DNA of 64,000 bases, from positions 310,001-374,000 of the forward strand of contig JAIXMO010000030.1 of NCBI GenBank assembly GCA_025677825.1. The letters run 5' to 3'. The position numbers were made by a program, and so were the translations under genes. A model generated the notes under the pieces. The model worked only from the letters and a program-made list of their open reading frames with translations, ran no database searches and was not told the origin of the DNA. Of this stretch, positions 46,358 to 58,000 are shown piece by piece (the stretch's first letter is position 1; every line of letters starts with the position of its first letter). The DNA is from Helicostylum pulchrum (Eukaryota > Mucoromycota > Mucoromycetes > Mucorales > Mucoraceae).

Positions 46358-49055
46358 GCATCATCATCATGGACATACGAGGATCCATCATAGGCATTTG
46401 ACCGCCCATCATTTGCATATTCATCATGGCTGGGTTTTGCTGCATCATACCAGGATACATCATTGACATACGAGGATCCATCATCATGGGCATTTGACCA
46501 CCCATCATTTGCATATTCATCATGGCTGGATTCTGTTGCATCATGCCTGGATACATCATTGGTTGTCCCATCATTGGCTAATCATAAAATATAAGTCATA
46601 TATACTACAAATTATAATATAAGAAACTTACCATTTGTGACCTTTGATCCATCATGTATCTCTCTCTTTCACGTTCCATCATACGCTCCTTATCTAAATC
46701 AGTAAAACGACTCTTGTTTGTTTCTTTATGCTTCTTTTCGTGTTCAATTTGAGAGATCATACCGACTAAACCAGCACGAGGCTCTGGTGGTTTATTAGGT
46801 ACTTGTATAAGAGGTTGTCCAGTAGCTCTTGCATATCCTTCTTGATCATGAGCAGAAGGCCGATCAGGGCGATAACTATCTAATAATGAATTTTGTGTAG
46901 CAAATCTATCACCCAAAGGAGGAATCACTGGTCCATCTTCATCGATAATAGGATAACCGTCCTCATCATAGTATGCTTGTTGATACAAATCGGGTCCCAT
47001 ACCATGTTCCCATTGTTGTTGCATGATTGGGTTACCATATTCATCGTAACTATAACCTTGATTATCGTAATTTTGTTGTTGCATGGGTTGTCTACCACCT
47101 TGTTGATGAATAGGTACATCATCGTCCGAACCAGAGAAACTATTCTCATCATCATCATCATCATCATCATCTTCGTCCGATCCACTTAAACTAACTTGAG
47201 TGGCTGTCATCTTTGCCTTGGGTCTTCTTGCAGCTGGCGTAGTTTGTACACGAGCTTCTTCCTCTTCTTCATCTTCACTGTCAGATAATCCAAACTCATC
47301 TTTTGTCTTCTGTGGTACGACAGGAGAGTTAGCAACAATAGGTAAACTAGTATTTGATGAATGTACAGAGGCAGTTGTTTGTTTTACAGAAGATGAAATA
47401 CTCTTTTTTTCAATATTTCCTAAAATACTATTTGCAAATCCATCATCTTCAGTTGACATAGTAGGTAAAGATAAACTTTCTCGTGTAATGTTTTTGCTGA
47501 CCTTGTACCCAGAATCGCGATCACTTTCATAATCATCTTCTTCGTCTTCCTCTGAATCTTCACTATCTTCATCACTTGCATAAATCATACGACCAGAACC
47601 TTTGTTTACTTGGCTAGGCACTGGAGATCTATTTTGTTGAAATGGTGGTACGACTGACATTCTTTGAGAAGGAGGACGATTATTGTACATGGGTTGGCCT
47701 GAGGGAACTTGATTAATAAGTCCACCGCCACTGGAAGGAATTTGGTTAATAAGTCCACCACCAATAGGCTGTCCAGAAGGAATTTGGTTGACAAGACCCA
47801 TAGGTTGTTGAGATTGACGATAATTCATTTGTTGTTGTTGTTGCTGCTGCTGTTGTTGTTGTAACTTGTGAAGTAAAATACCAGTAAATTGAGATTTATT
47901 CTCTAAAAGATTTTCGTCTTGATAATTGATATGAATAACATCTTGCAATTCCAAGAATAAACGAGGGATTTGGTTAGCATGATAAGGTTCACCAAAGTTT
48001 AATGCAATCATGTTGTAAGGGTCGTCAAGTAATCGGGAAGGTCTACCGTATAATTTAAAAGTATCGTATGTACCTATAATCCATTGTACCAACTCTTTAG
48101 GAGATGATGCCATTAAGGTGACCGTGGTACATGATTCACCATTAAATCCTTCTACCTTGAGCATAGTTGCCAAATCCACGGTTTGAGGAGAGTCAGGATA
48201 GATGGTATAAGCTTGTACAACGTTAACCATGGTCATGACAGGTGTCTTTGATTTCTTTGATTCATAAAACATCAATTGGCCTCGAGATTGAACTGATTTT
48301 TTACCAAACAATTTCTTTTCTTCCTTTCTGTCAGATACAACGACCCATAACTTTTGCCATTCTGTTGTACCAGAGAAACGAACCTGAACAAGACCTTCCA
48401 TTTTGTAGGTTGGTTTGGAGGACAAGATATCCGAGTAAATGGATCTTGAAATAAATTTATACGTATAAACCTCTTGTAATCTAGAACATTCAAAACAAGC
48501 TAATCGTATAGCAGAAACCCAATGAACGAGGGTGTTAAAATCGGGAGCATCAATAAAATATCTATTTGCACCAGCGGAGTTAAGTGAAAACACGTTTTCT
48601 CTATCGTTTAAACGACCTACAAGCTCAACATTGGAATCTGTAATATTAACGTATTGAGGCATAACGTTCTCATCTTGCTCGGCATCTGTGTCCCATAAAG
48701 TCAATAGAGGACCACACAATTCAGCATAGACACTGGACCAATTTGGGTCACCAAAGGATTTACCATCCACTGTCAAGTCATTCTTCTTGAGGACGTATCC
48801 CTCAATATAGACTTTTTGAGAATAATTATCATACAAGTCTTGTACAACATGCATATCTTGCGGGATTAGACTCTTGTTGGATTGGGGTACAGGTGGTTTA
48901 ATAAAATTCGAAGGTCTAGCTGAAGGATGTTGATAAAGGGGTTCATCATCTTGATCCCATTCTCCCGAAAAGTCAGGAGTGGGTTGCATTCTCATGTTTC
49001 CCAAAGATAAATTAGCCATCCCGGTCTCGAAAGACTCATTAGACTGGGGATTCAT
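46179..49055 (-). CDS. PH-domain protein of the CAF120/SKG3 type
   Basis: Exons 46632-49055 and 46179-46577 give 940 aa. After a short acidic N-terminus, residues ~75-350 hold two PH-like modules (KVYIEGYVLKKNDLTVDGK, WVSAIRLACFECSRLQE, KLWVVVSDRKEEKKL). These match fungal Skg3/Caf120 proteins, which associate with the CCR4-NOT complex or the bud neck. Then come poly-Gln and Gly/Gln-Pro repeats (INQIPSG units), acidic Ser/Asp/Glu tracts, a conserved-looking GRLVGMISQIEHEKK-like helix at ~790 and a Met-rich C-terminus. The last exon has two near-identical copies of a 31-32-residue Met/Gln/Pro-rich unit followed by poly-Gln. The repeats suggest phase-separating or RNA-granule behaviour, which is inference. 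Confidence 0.85.
46372..46560 (-). repeat. Two tandem 93/96-bp coding repeats
   Basis: 46372-46464 and 46465-46560 are near-identical units differing at a few bases and by one extra codon (Met). They encode a Met-rich unit containing YPGMMQQNPAMMNMQMMGG. Next to them is a (TTG)n run at 46322-46359 coding for poly-Gln. The units are recent duplications within the CAF120-like gene. Confidence 0.85.
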
Positions 49056-50599
49056 TTTTTATATGTGGTTCTTTTTTTTTTTCGGTTAAAACTATGACAA
49101 CTTAATATTTTTGTTGCTGAATTACCTTATTGGGAGAGTTGATTTTAAAAGAGTAAAATGATAGACGAGTATAGTTTGAATATATAAAGTATATGTATAA
49201 GAAGAAGAAGAAGAAAAAAAAATATGTAATTTGACCTTCCCCTTTCTCACTTTTTTCGGTACGCAGGCACGCCTTACTTTTTTATAAAAAAAAAACGTGA
49301 CTTGTTTAATTACAATGCCTTTTATACTTTCTGCATCCAGTCCATTTGGTTACTTGATTTATTGAAATCAACACTGAGATATTAGCAGTGTAACTATAGT
49401 AATGGGGTTTGTATTCCCTAGAGATTAACCGGGATACGTCTTAAAAAGTAAAATACTAAGTAGTGTTTGAAATAAGGAGGTACCTGTCTATTTTTATTTA
49501 GTAGCTTTTTTCCCTTCAAGAATGTCTTCCTTGAAAGCATAGTACTACCCTTTGCAATTGAAGTTCAAGTCTAGCGAGAGAAGCTAAAAATATTAATAAT
49601 ATTTTTCCTCTGTATACTTGCTAGACAATTAAAGATGAGAATGAAAATCTAGGCGAAAGGCAATTGTGTCAGTAGCTAGAGTGACGAAATGTCTGTTTGT
49701 ATAATTCGAGTTCTTGTATTAAAGAGTGACAAGAAATAATCGATATATAATAACACTTATACATTAATTATGCGCTTGTTATCTACAAATAAACGAACAA
49801 GTACACAATGCATCAGAGAACCAAATATACGTCTACTGCAAGAAAATAAAAAAAAAGAGACTAATAACAAACCCGAGATAACTCGTATAATTTCTTTTTT
49901 AAAAAAAAGCAAGAGGCTCATACAAAACTCATAGTCAAGTAACTGGCAAGATAGTATAACTACTATGATTTAAAATGTTTAAGTTTGGACAACCAGAGCT
50001 AAATTTAATGTTTTTATAAGTTAATTAATGAATGAGATTTGTACTACTTTACTGAATTATCTCAGCTTTTTCTGTTTTTTTTTCTCTTCTTAAAAAGGAT
50101 AAGAAAGGTGTCTATGTCAGTGTGTAACCATAGCTTTAGTAATGATTCCCATTGATTAATGCTACGTGGGTTTGTAACTATCACGCGAGTTATTATGTAG
50201 CGTGCGTTTGTTACAATTTCCATGTATCACTCTTTCTAGTGTACCCAAATATGCTTTTTTTTTGGCATCTCGTATTCCAGTGTAATTGTAGAACCATTAT
50301 TGTAGCATTTGAATTAAGCGGAGTCTACCGAGTTTAAAGAATGATCTGATTGCCAAAACACTTGTTATTCAAACTTATTTCCCAAGGTCCGGCTTATTTT
50401 TTTGATCATAGTAGTAGATATTTTAATTTAATTATTAAGGTCGAAAAAAACCTCTATATTAAACTTTACAACACCCTTTATTGGCCTTTGTATATGTATA
50501 CGAGCGTTTAAGGGGCGATATATATATTACTAAAGAATTTGCTCAATGCTATTTTTATATTTAACTTGTCGTTGGCAGCGTTATACGTTATGCTGCTTG

Positions 50600-50635
<36 letters not shown>

Positions 50636-51142
50636 AGTATTTGGTACTTGGTTATTACGCTCAAATATAAAATATGAATATTTATCCAAGTATCCAGTAG
50701 GAGCTAGTATTAATGTACCCTTTATCTCCCTTTAAAGGTTATATCCTTCTATTATTAGATATATAGATAGTACTTAGTTATCTCAAGCCCCATTTTACTC
50801 GAACTCTCCTTGCCCTCTCTTAAAAAAGAATTATAAATGGTTCGAATTAAAAAAAATAAGTAAATACAATTTCATCGAATTTTTTAAATATTCATTGTAT
50901 TGAGTTAAAAGAGCTATTTTGTTAACCATAGACTTTCTTTTTTCTAAAGAATATGTTTAAAAACGTATTACTGCGATGCTCATTTAGTTCATTTACAGGG
51001 TTTCCCACTATTTTTGGGAATAAATGTGGAAATTAATGGATAAAAGTTGAAAGTTAATGGAACGAAGTTTAAATATTAATAAAATGAAGTTTGAAAAAAG
51101 TTAATTAATAATGCGACTCTTAAAGATATTTTAAGGTTTTAC
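49056..51142. other. Gene-poor AT-rich region
   Basis: Promoter of the CAF120-like gene followed by ~2 kb with no supportable gene. It contains a 32-base A run at 50600-50631, the kind of tail left by retroposed sequence, though no element body could be recognised beside it. Confidence 0.4.
50600..50631. repeat. 32-nt poly-A run
   Basis: Uninterrupted A run, among the longest homopolymers in the window. May be a simple-sequence expansion or the remnant tail of a LINE/SINE-like insertion; flanking target duplications were not found by eye. Confidence 0.7.
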
Positions 51143-51726
51143 CTGTATCTTGATTATCCAAAGTGATAACTTTATTGAAGACGGGGTTTTTTTCCAATCC
51201 AATCTGATCTGAAGTTTTTCTCTTTAACGAGATTTGGCTTCTGGAGAAACTTGCTAGTTTTTGCGATGCGGCTCGTAAGCTAAAAACAATGTTTCTAAAA
51301 TTAAGAACGGCAGCAAGGTCCCTGTTCCATAATCTATAGTTGTTAAATTCTTGAACATCTTCAGTAATTGTTTGTGGCTTTAAACATTTGAGATTTGTAC
51401 ATCCAAAAGTGATAAGAATACTTCTCTATAAAAACTTTGAACTGGATATTCTTCCAAATTAAGATTAGGCCCTTGAATAAATATATATCTTATAGATGAA
51501 TATGTGAGTGACAATAACATGAACGTCATGAACGAGTTTCTTCAAATTTGAAAGATATTAGGTTTCCATCCTATTCCAATGATTGAAGACTTTACGGCCA
51601 TAACTTTTTTATTATCATTATTGCTAGTTGATAATGTATTCGTCTGTGAAAATAAATGAGTGGAATATTATATTTAAACTTGTTAAAAACACTTACAGAG
51701 GTAGATTTTTCAATAGAATCCTCCAT
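51143..51726 (-). pseudogene. Decayed Fanzor/TnpB-like fragment (zinc ribbon and RuvC-III)
   Basis: The minus strand opens at an ATG (51726) with MEDSIEKSTS, a good donor and an acceptor (TTTTCACAG) before TNTLSTSNNDNKK. After stops, the region around 51140-51420 reads ILITFGCTNLKCLKPQ, then TEDVQEFNNYRLWNRDLAAV and LNFRNIVFSLR. A CxxxxC pair followed by WNRD-(L/x)-AA-xxN(F/I) is the C-terminal zinc-ribbon half and RuvC-III motif of Fanzor/OrfB-like proteins, with the catalytic-type Asp in NRDLAA. The centre of the protein is missing or shuffled, so it is a pseudogene. It covers a different part of the family protein from the fragment at 28580-28871. Confidence 0.45.
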
Positions 51727-52099
51727 ATTAACTCAAGGGAGAAATTGTAAAAAAGAAGGAAAAAGAGATTTTGACAGCATCAAATTTTTTTTTTTTTTGA
51801 TATGTTTATCAGAGGTCAGATGATTTATTATTAACGAAAAATTAGATAGTCATAGCAGTTCCTTTTTTTTTTGTTATTGTAAAAAGAGAAATCAATATTG
51901 TAATTAAGTCCCAAAAAAATTCAGAGTAAGTTCCAAAAATACTGGGAAATCCAGTATGCAAAGCGGCAGTAAAACATGAGCGTGGCTTCATTTCAGTACG
52001 ACTGCTTTTCATTTATGAACCGTCACATTATTCTTGCAAAAAAAACTGGCATTTATACCAAAAAGAAGCTGCTTTCTTTAAAGAAAAAGTGTTGTAACA
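51727..52099. other. Promoter region of UTP20
   Basis: AT-rich, with T runs at 51787-51798 and 51864-51873. No gene. The UTP20 start codon at 52100 follows an A-rich purine leader. Confidence 0.4.
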
Positions 52100-55000
52100 A
52101 TGAAGGACAATACTATTCCTCTTGAACTGAATACTGGTCAAGGAGCCAATCGGTTCAAGGTATGTTATTTTTTTCTGCTTTTATTATTCCTAGGCACTGC
52201 ACAGTAACTTACCTAGCCCCCCTTTTTTTGTAGTATCAAACCTTTAAAACTAGAGTTGAAAGTATTAAGGTTGACGTCGTACGTAGATCTAGAGTAGTTG
52301 ACGATGAACCCGATCAACATGGTTCCTTTTTTTATGAAGCATTGGACCAATGGAAAGATTTAAATTGTACCCGAAACTTTAAAGACTTTGCTAAGGAAAT
52401 TACTCCTCTTGTCAAATCTTTACCTTCCATCATTTACCACAAGGAACAAATTATCAGCATTCTCGAGACACACTTGAAAGTAAAGGACAGCATGGCTTTG
52501 GATGGTCTCTTGGATTTAGTAACTAAACTTGCCAAAGATTTGGAAGGCGAATTCTACCCTTATTATCCTCGTTTATTATCATGTGTAATTCCTTTAGTCT
52601 ATCATCAAGATATCAAGTTATTGGAGGTACGTTGAATTTGCTCGAATACATCCGACAAAAAATACTAATTTATTTCTTTTTACAGAGTGTCTTTAATTGT
52701 ATTGCCTATCTTTTCAAATTCCTTTCTAGACAAATTCTTCCTGACTTGAGCGAGACATTTGAGTAGGTTTTTTTTTATATTCTTTTTTACAGCTATATGT
52801 ATATAATTAACCAAACTTTTTTTTTATTAGTTTATTAGCACCTTTATTAGGTGAAGATAATCAAGCTAAACCTTATGTTCGTCATTTCACTGCTGAAGCA
52901 TTTGCCTTTTTATTACGTAAAGCACGTGCTGCCGATTTAACAAATATTATCAAACATATCCTTAATGCATTGAGAGCAGAACCCTCTGAACAATTCGAAG
53001 AAGGTTTGGCCATGTTGTTTTTCGAATCTATCAAGGTAAATATAATATATTGATTGTTTGATGATGATATACTAACCGAGATTTGCGTATATAATAGCAA
53101 ATTGATCATCGTCTTCATTCTAGAGGTGAATCGATTTATAAGGAACTTTTGATCCAATCTTATGAAGAAGATGTAGAAATTGAGGATTTATCTAGCAACG
53201 CTATTCTCAGTCTTGTCACTAGCACTACCCTTTTAACACTTCATCATACTTATAGGCAACATTATACACCTATTGTGGATATCGTTTTGAGCGAGTTGGA
53301 TAAACAATTAAAAGCAAAGAATATTGATGAAAAGAACCTTTGTATTCAAATGTCTGTTTTAAACATGTTTGTTACAGTACGTAAGGGTAGTCGTGTTGCT
53401 GATTTTAAACCTATTATTTCTCGCCTTCAAGAATTTACAAAGATCATTTTCAGCCAAAAGAATTACTACAACTACACCTATACACAAATTCTTCGTACCA
53501 TCACTGGTACTTTGTTCCACGGATCTCTTGAAGTTGTTGTTAGTGGTAGTCGTGTTATTTTGGAAACACTTCAAAGCTTTGATGATATCGAACTTGTTTA
53601 TGGATTCTATCTTTCTTTGGCTAAATTAGGCTGGCCCAATTATACGCAAATTTGTTTACCTTATATCATCAAATACACAACTAGTCATTTTGAAGGTCGT
53701 GCCTTTGAGACTATTTTATTCTTGTCCGAGATCCTCTCTACCAAGGCATTGAAATTAAATTCTGGATCCTTATCTTCATCTCTTACTGCTGATGGTTTAT
53801 TACGTCTTCCTGCTGCCGATAAGAACAAAAAATCTATGGTTGGAGGTATTTTGGAGATTATGAGCTCTGAATTAAATTGGGCAGAAGAGAGAGATATTTT
53901 AAACGCTACCGACATGAAGGTAAATATATATAAACAAGAACAATTAATTAATAGAAAAAAAAGCTAACCTTTTTTTTATATATAGTCTGATGAATCTAAA
54001 ATGTCCGCACTTAGTATTTTAGCATCTGCTCTTCGTATTTTACCTAGAGTTCAAGTTTCAGTCGATAAAGTGTTTAATGTATTGATGTCATTATTTAACT
54101 CACTTACCAGCTTTTTGAAAAAGGATATCGAAAATGACGAGCTTATCGAAACACCTTATGTATTAGCACACAAGAATTTTGTATTAGCATCACTTTTAGG
54201 TCTTGTGATTGAGTCTTTGGCTGGTATCGCAGCTCATAACCCAGCTGTTCTGGAAGAGATGAAGGAAAACCATGAAAAACTTGTAGAGGAAGTATTAGTG
54301 AATTATTCCAGCAACGAAGTTATTCTCTCTGGTATCTTTGGTTATTTAGATCTTTTACATTCTGGGTAAGTGTTTAAAACGAGGGAGAAAAAAAAAAGAG
54401 CAACGGGCTTATTCATTTTTATTTTTATTTTACTCTGGTAGCCTTGCCGATAAAGAAAAGTTTTCTTTACAAACTTTGGAAACACTTTATCCTATCTTAA
54501 AGTCAAACCTTAGCTCATATCACCGTAACTGTCGTTTGAATACACTCAAGATTCTTGCCTTGTACGATCAACCATTAATGAAGAAGGATGCTGACCACAA
54601 GACTGATGAAGTATGTGATATTGCTCGTCTTGCTTTAAATATGGAACAAGTTGACGCCAACTTCAAGGAATTCCGTGATAAAGTTATCTTTATTCAAAAA
54701 TTAAACCTCGTCACCAGTTCTAGACGTACACCCGATATGTATGCCGATTTCGCACCTCGCTTGAGTTTGGGTATCTTGACAGTTAATTTGCGTCCTCTTT
54801 GGGATGAAGCTAAAAAGATCTTGATTACCTTTTCGCAAGTTAACCCAGAAATGTATTGGAATTTACTTTTCGCTGAAATTACAAAATTCGAGGATGAAAA
54901 GAACTTGGTTTGTGATGGTTTCACTCGTCCTGTTTTAGTAAAGCTGAACACACCTGATGAAGCAGTAAATGGAAACGCCACAAAGACCGGAAAGATCTCT

Positions 55001-58000
55001 TTCGAGTGTCCTACTTTAAATAACTTTTTACACGTTGAAAATAGATCTTGGTCTATCATGAAGGGTGAAAGAGCTCAAAGTTTAGCTTTATTGTTTGCTG
55101 AGGTAAGAAGGATATACATATACATATAATGTTTACAAGACAATTAACAGGTTATCTTTTTTTTCTTTCCTAGTTGAGTAAACAAGAACCCGGTCATATG
55201 GATTTCTGGAACTACTACAACATGCTTCTCACTATCTTGAAGGAAACTCCTACCATTACAGAAAGTAAGGGAAGAAACTTGGTTACTGTTTTCTTTGACT
55301 TTTTGGAAAACGAATTCAGATCTACACCTGAAGAAGAAGATGGTGAAGACGAGAATGAAGATGAAGACGAGAATAAAAGTCAATTACATATTTTACAACA
55401 TAACAGTAAGATCACCAAGGCCAAGATGGCTAGCTGGCTTTCTCTTTTCTCTGTCTTTAAGAATACCAAGAGTGTCTATAGAACTCAAGATTTAAATGCT
55501 GCCTTTATGCGTATTATCGCTATGGGTGATAGCAAACTTCAAAGCGCTGCTCTCGAATGTATCTTTACTTGGAAGGATCCCAATATTAAGCCTTATGCTG
55601 ATAACCTTCGTAACTTACTTGACGATATTAAATTCCGTGATGAACTTGCCACATTTATTCAAAACGAAGAACAAATTCAAATTGATCCTGCTCATCGTGA
55701 TGGTTTAATGCCTGTTGTTATGCGTGTTCTCTATGGTCGTTTAATTCAAAGAAACAAGGGATCTAACAAGAGTAGTAAAAATGCTCGTAGAAAGATTATC
55801 TTGGGTGGTATCTCTTGCTGTAAGACTAATGAAATTAGATACTTTATTGATCTTGCATTGGAACCATTTATGGGTATTCTTGCCCTTCCTGGTCTTGAAA
55901 CAGATCAAGATGGTGGTGTCACCAAGTTTGAATTTGCTGCTGAAGGTAGACAAATCATTGAAACTATTGCTTGGAGAAAGCAAACTGGTCTTTTGAACTT
56001 GTTGGAAGATACTATTAAGCAATTTGCCTCTCATATCTTACCTTTCCTTCCTGACCTTCTCAAGGTTGTCTTGTATATTATCAATTTTGTTCATAGTCAT
56101 GGTTCTAGTGATGCTATGGAAATCGATGGCCAAGAGGTCTCTGACCAAAGTTCCAAGTCCAAGGAAATGAAGGCTTTGGCATTGAAGCGTATTGTTGATA
56201 TGTTCAAGATCAACGGTAACTTTAACTTCACTGCTTTCCTCCCCGCCATGTTCTCTGCGTTCATCTCTCCTCGTCTTGCTACTTTACCTTCTGATAGTTC
56301 TCAAGATATGTCCTCTCTTGTTAACCTCTTTTTGGTTTGGTCAAAGAAGACCGAATATGCCAATTACCTTGTTGACTATGACGCAAGACTTATTCCTCAA
56401 CTTGTCGCTACATTATCCGTCAAGAGCTTAAACGAGCATGTTCTTCATGTCTTGTTAGAAATCTTGGAATCAATTTTACAACTTTGTGATGAAGAGATGG
56501 AAATTGATGGTCAACCTACACTCAAGGAAAAACTTATTATTCCTCACGTCGATCTTATTCTTAACGATCTTAAATACCGTCTTACAGAATCCAAGGATGA
56601 TACCAAATTCGGTACAGGTAGATACTCTGTTCGTGAAATCTCCATTGCAGCTCGTGTAGCTCCCTACACAAAGAACGGTGAACAAGCAGCCACTATTATT
56701 GAACTCTTGTTACCTAGTTTAAAGAAACCTTCTCGTACTATTCCTGAAAAATCAAAGCAAGATATCTTTACTATCTGGGCTAGATTTATTCGTATTGTAC
56801 CTGGGTTTGAAGTTGGCTCTACTCTTTATCATCATTACTATGTTATGGCTTCATCTATGTTTGCTACTGCTTACTCTCGTGAAAGTCGTCTTGGTTTATT
56901 AGATGTTTTCCGTGCCTTTGCTGATATCAACCCTGAACTTGTCAAGGTCAATGAATTATTAGCCATGTTGAATTCTTACTCTACTAAGCGTATTGATCAA
57001 CCTGATTACGATACGATGCTTGATGCTCTCAGTGCTATTTCCGAAACCTATTGCGAGACATTCAACGTCCATCAATGGCTTCCCGTGTTACATCAATTGA
57101 CACATTGTATGCATGATGCTGAAGAAATGGCCATTCGTGGTACAGCTACTCATTGTATGTCACAATTCTTAAAGGTGACCAGTACGAAGGAAGATGAAGA
57201 AGAGAAGCGTAAGATGATTGGTTATGTTAACCATGTTATTTACCCTGCTATCAAGCGTGGTCTTCGCTCTCGTGTTGAACTTGTTCGTATGGAATTCACC
57301 TCTTTATTATGTGCCTGTATTCGTACTTTCCCCGAATTATCCATCTTTGAAGATATGGTTCCTTTGCTTGGTGACGGTGACGAAGAAGTTAATTTCTTTA
57401 ACAATGTTTATCATATGCAAATTCATCGTCGTGTACGTGCTTTGCTTCGTCTTGCTGAATATGCCGTTGAGGAAAAACTCAAGGTTGCTACCATCAACAA
57501 TATCTTCGTACCTATCATCTCTGCGTTCTTTAACGAAAGTGACCGTACTGTAGATCACAATTTACTTCATCAATGTACTTTGACATTATCTGCATTAACC
57601 AAGATTCTTCCTTGGAACCATTACTACCGTATCTTACAAACCTATTTGGCTTATATTAAGGAGGACAATGAAAAGGAAAAGGTCTTTGTACGTGTTGTTA
57701 TTGGTATCTTGGATGCTTTCCATTTCGATCTTCAACATATTGAATTGTCTGATGAAACCGTTCAAAAGATTATGGGTCGTCAAAAGGTCCGTATTCAATA
57801 CTTGACTCAAGATGAAATTGTAAAGCAAGCTGCCAAGGATGCTGGTATTGAAGAACCCAAGCCCGAAGTTGTACAAGAAGAAGAGGAAGGAGAAGAAGCT
57901 GTTGTGGCTGAACCTGAAGTCAAGGATAAATCCGAAAAGATTCATGATACACTTGTCGCCAAGGTCTTGCCTGAATTAAATAATCTCTTGAATAACAATA

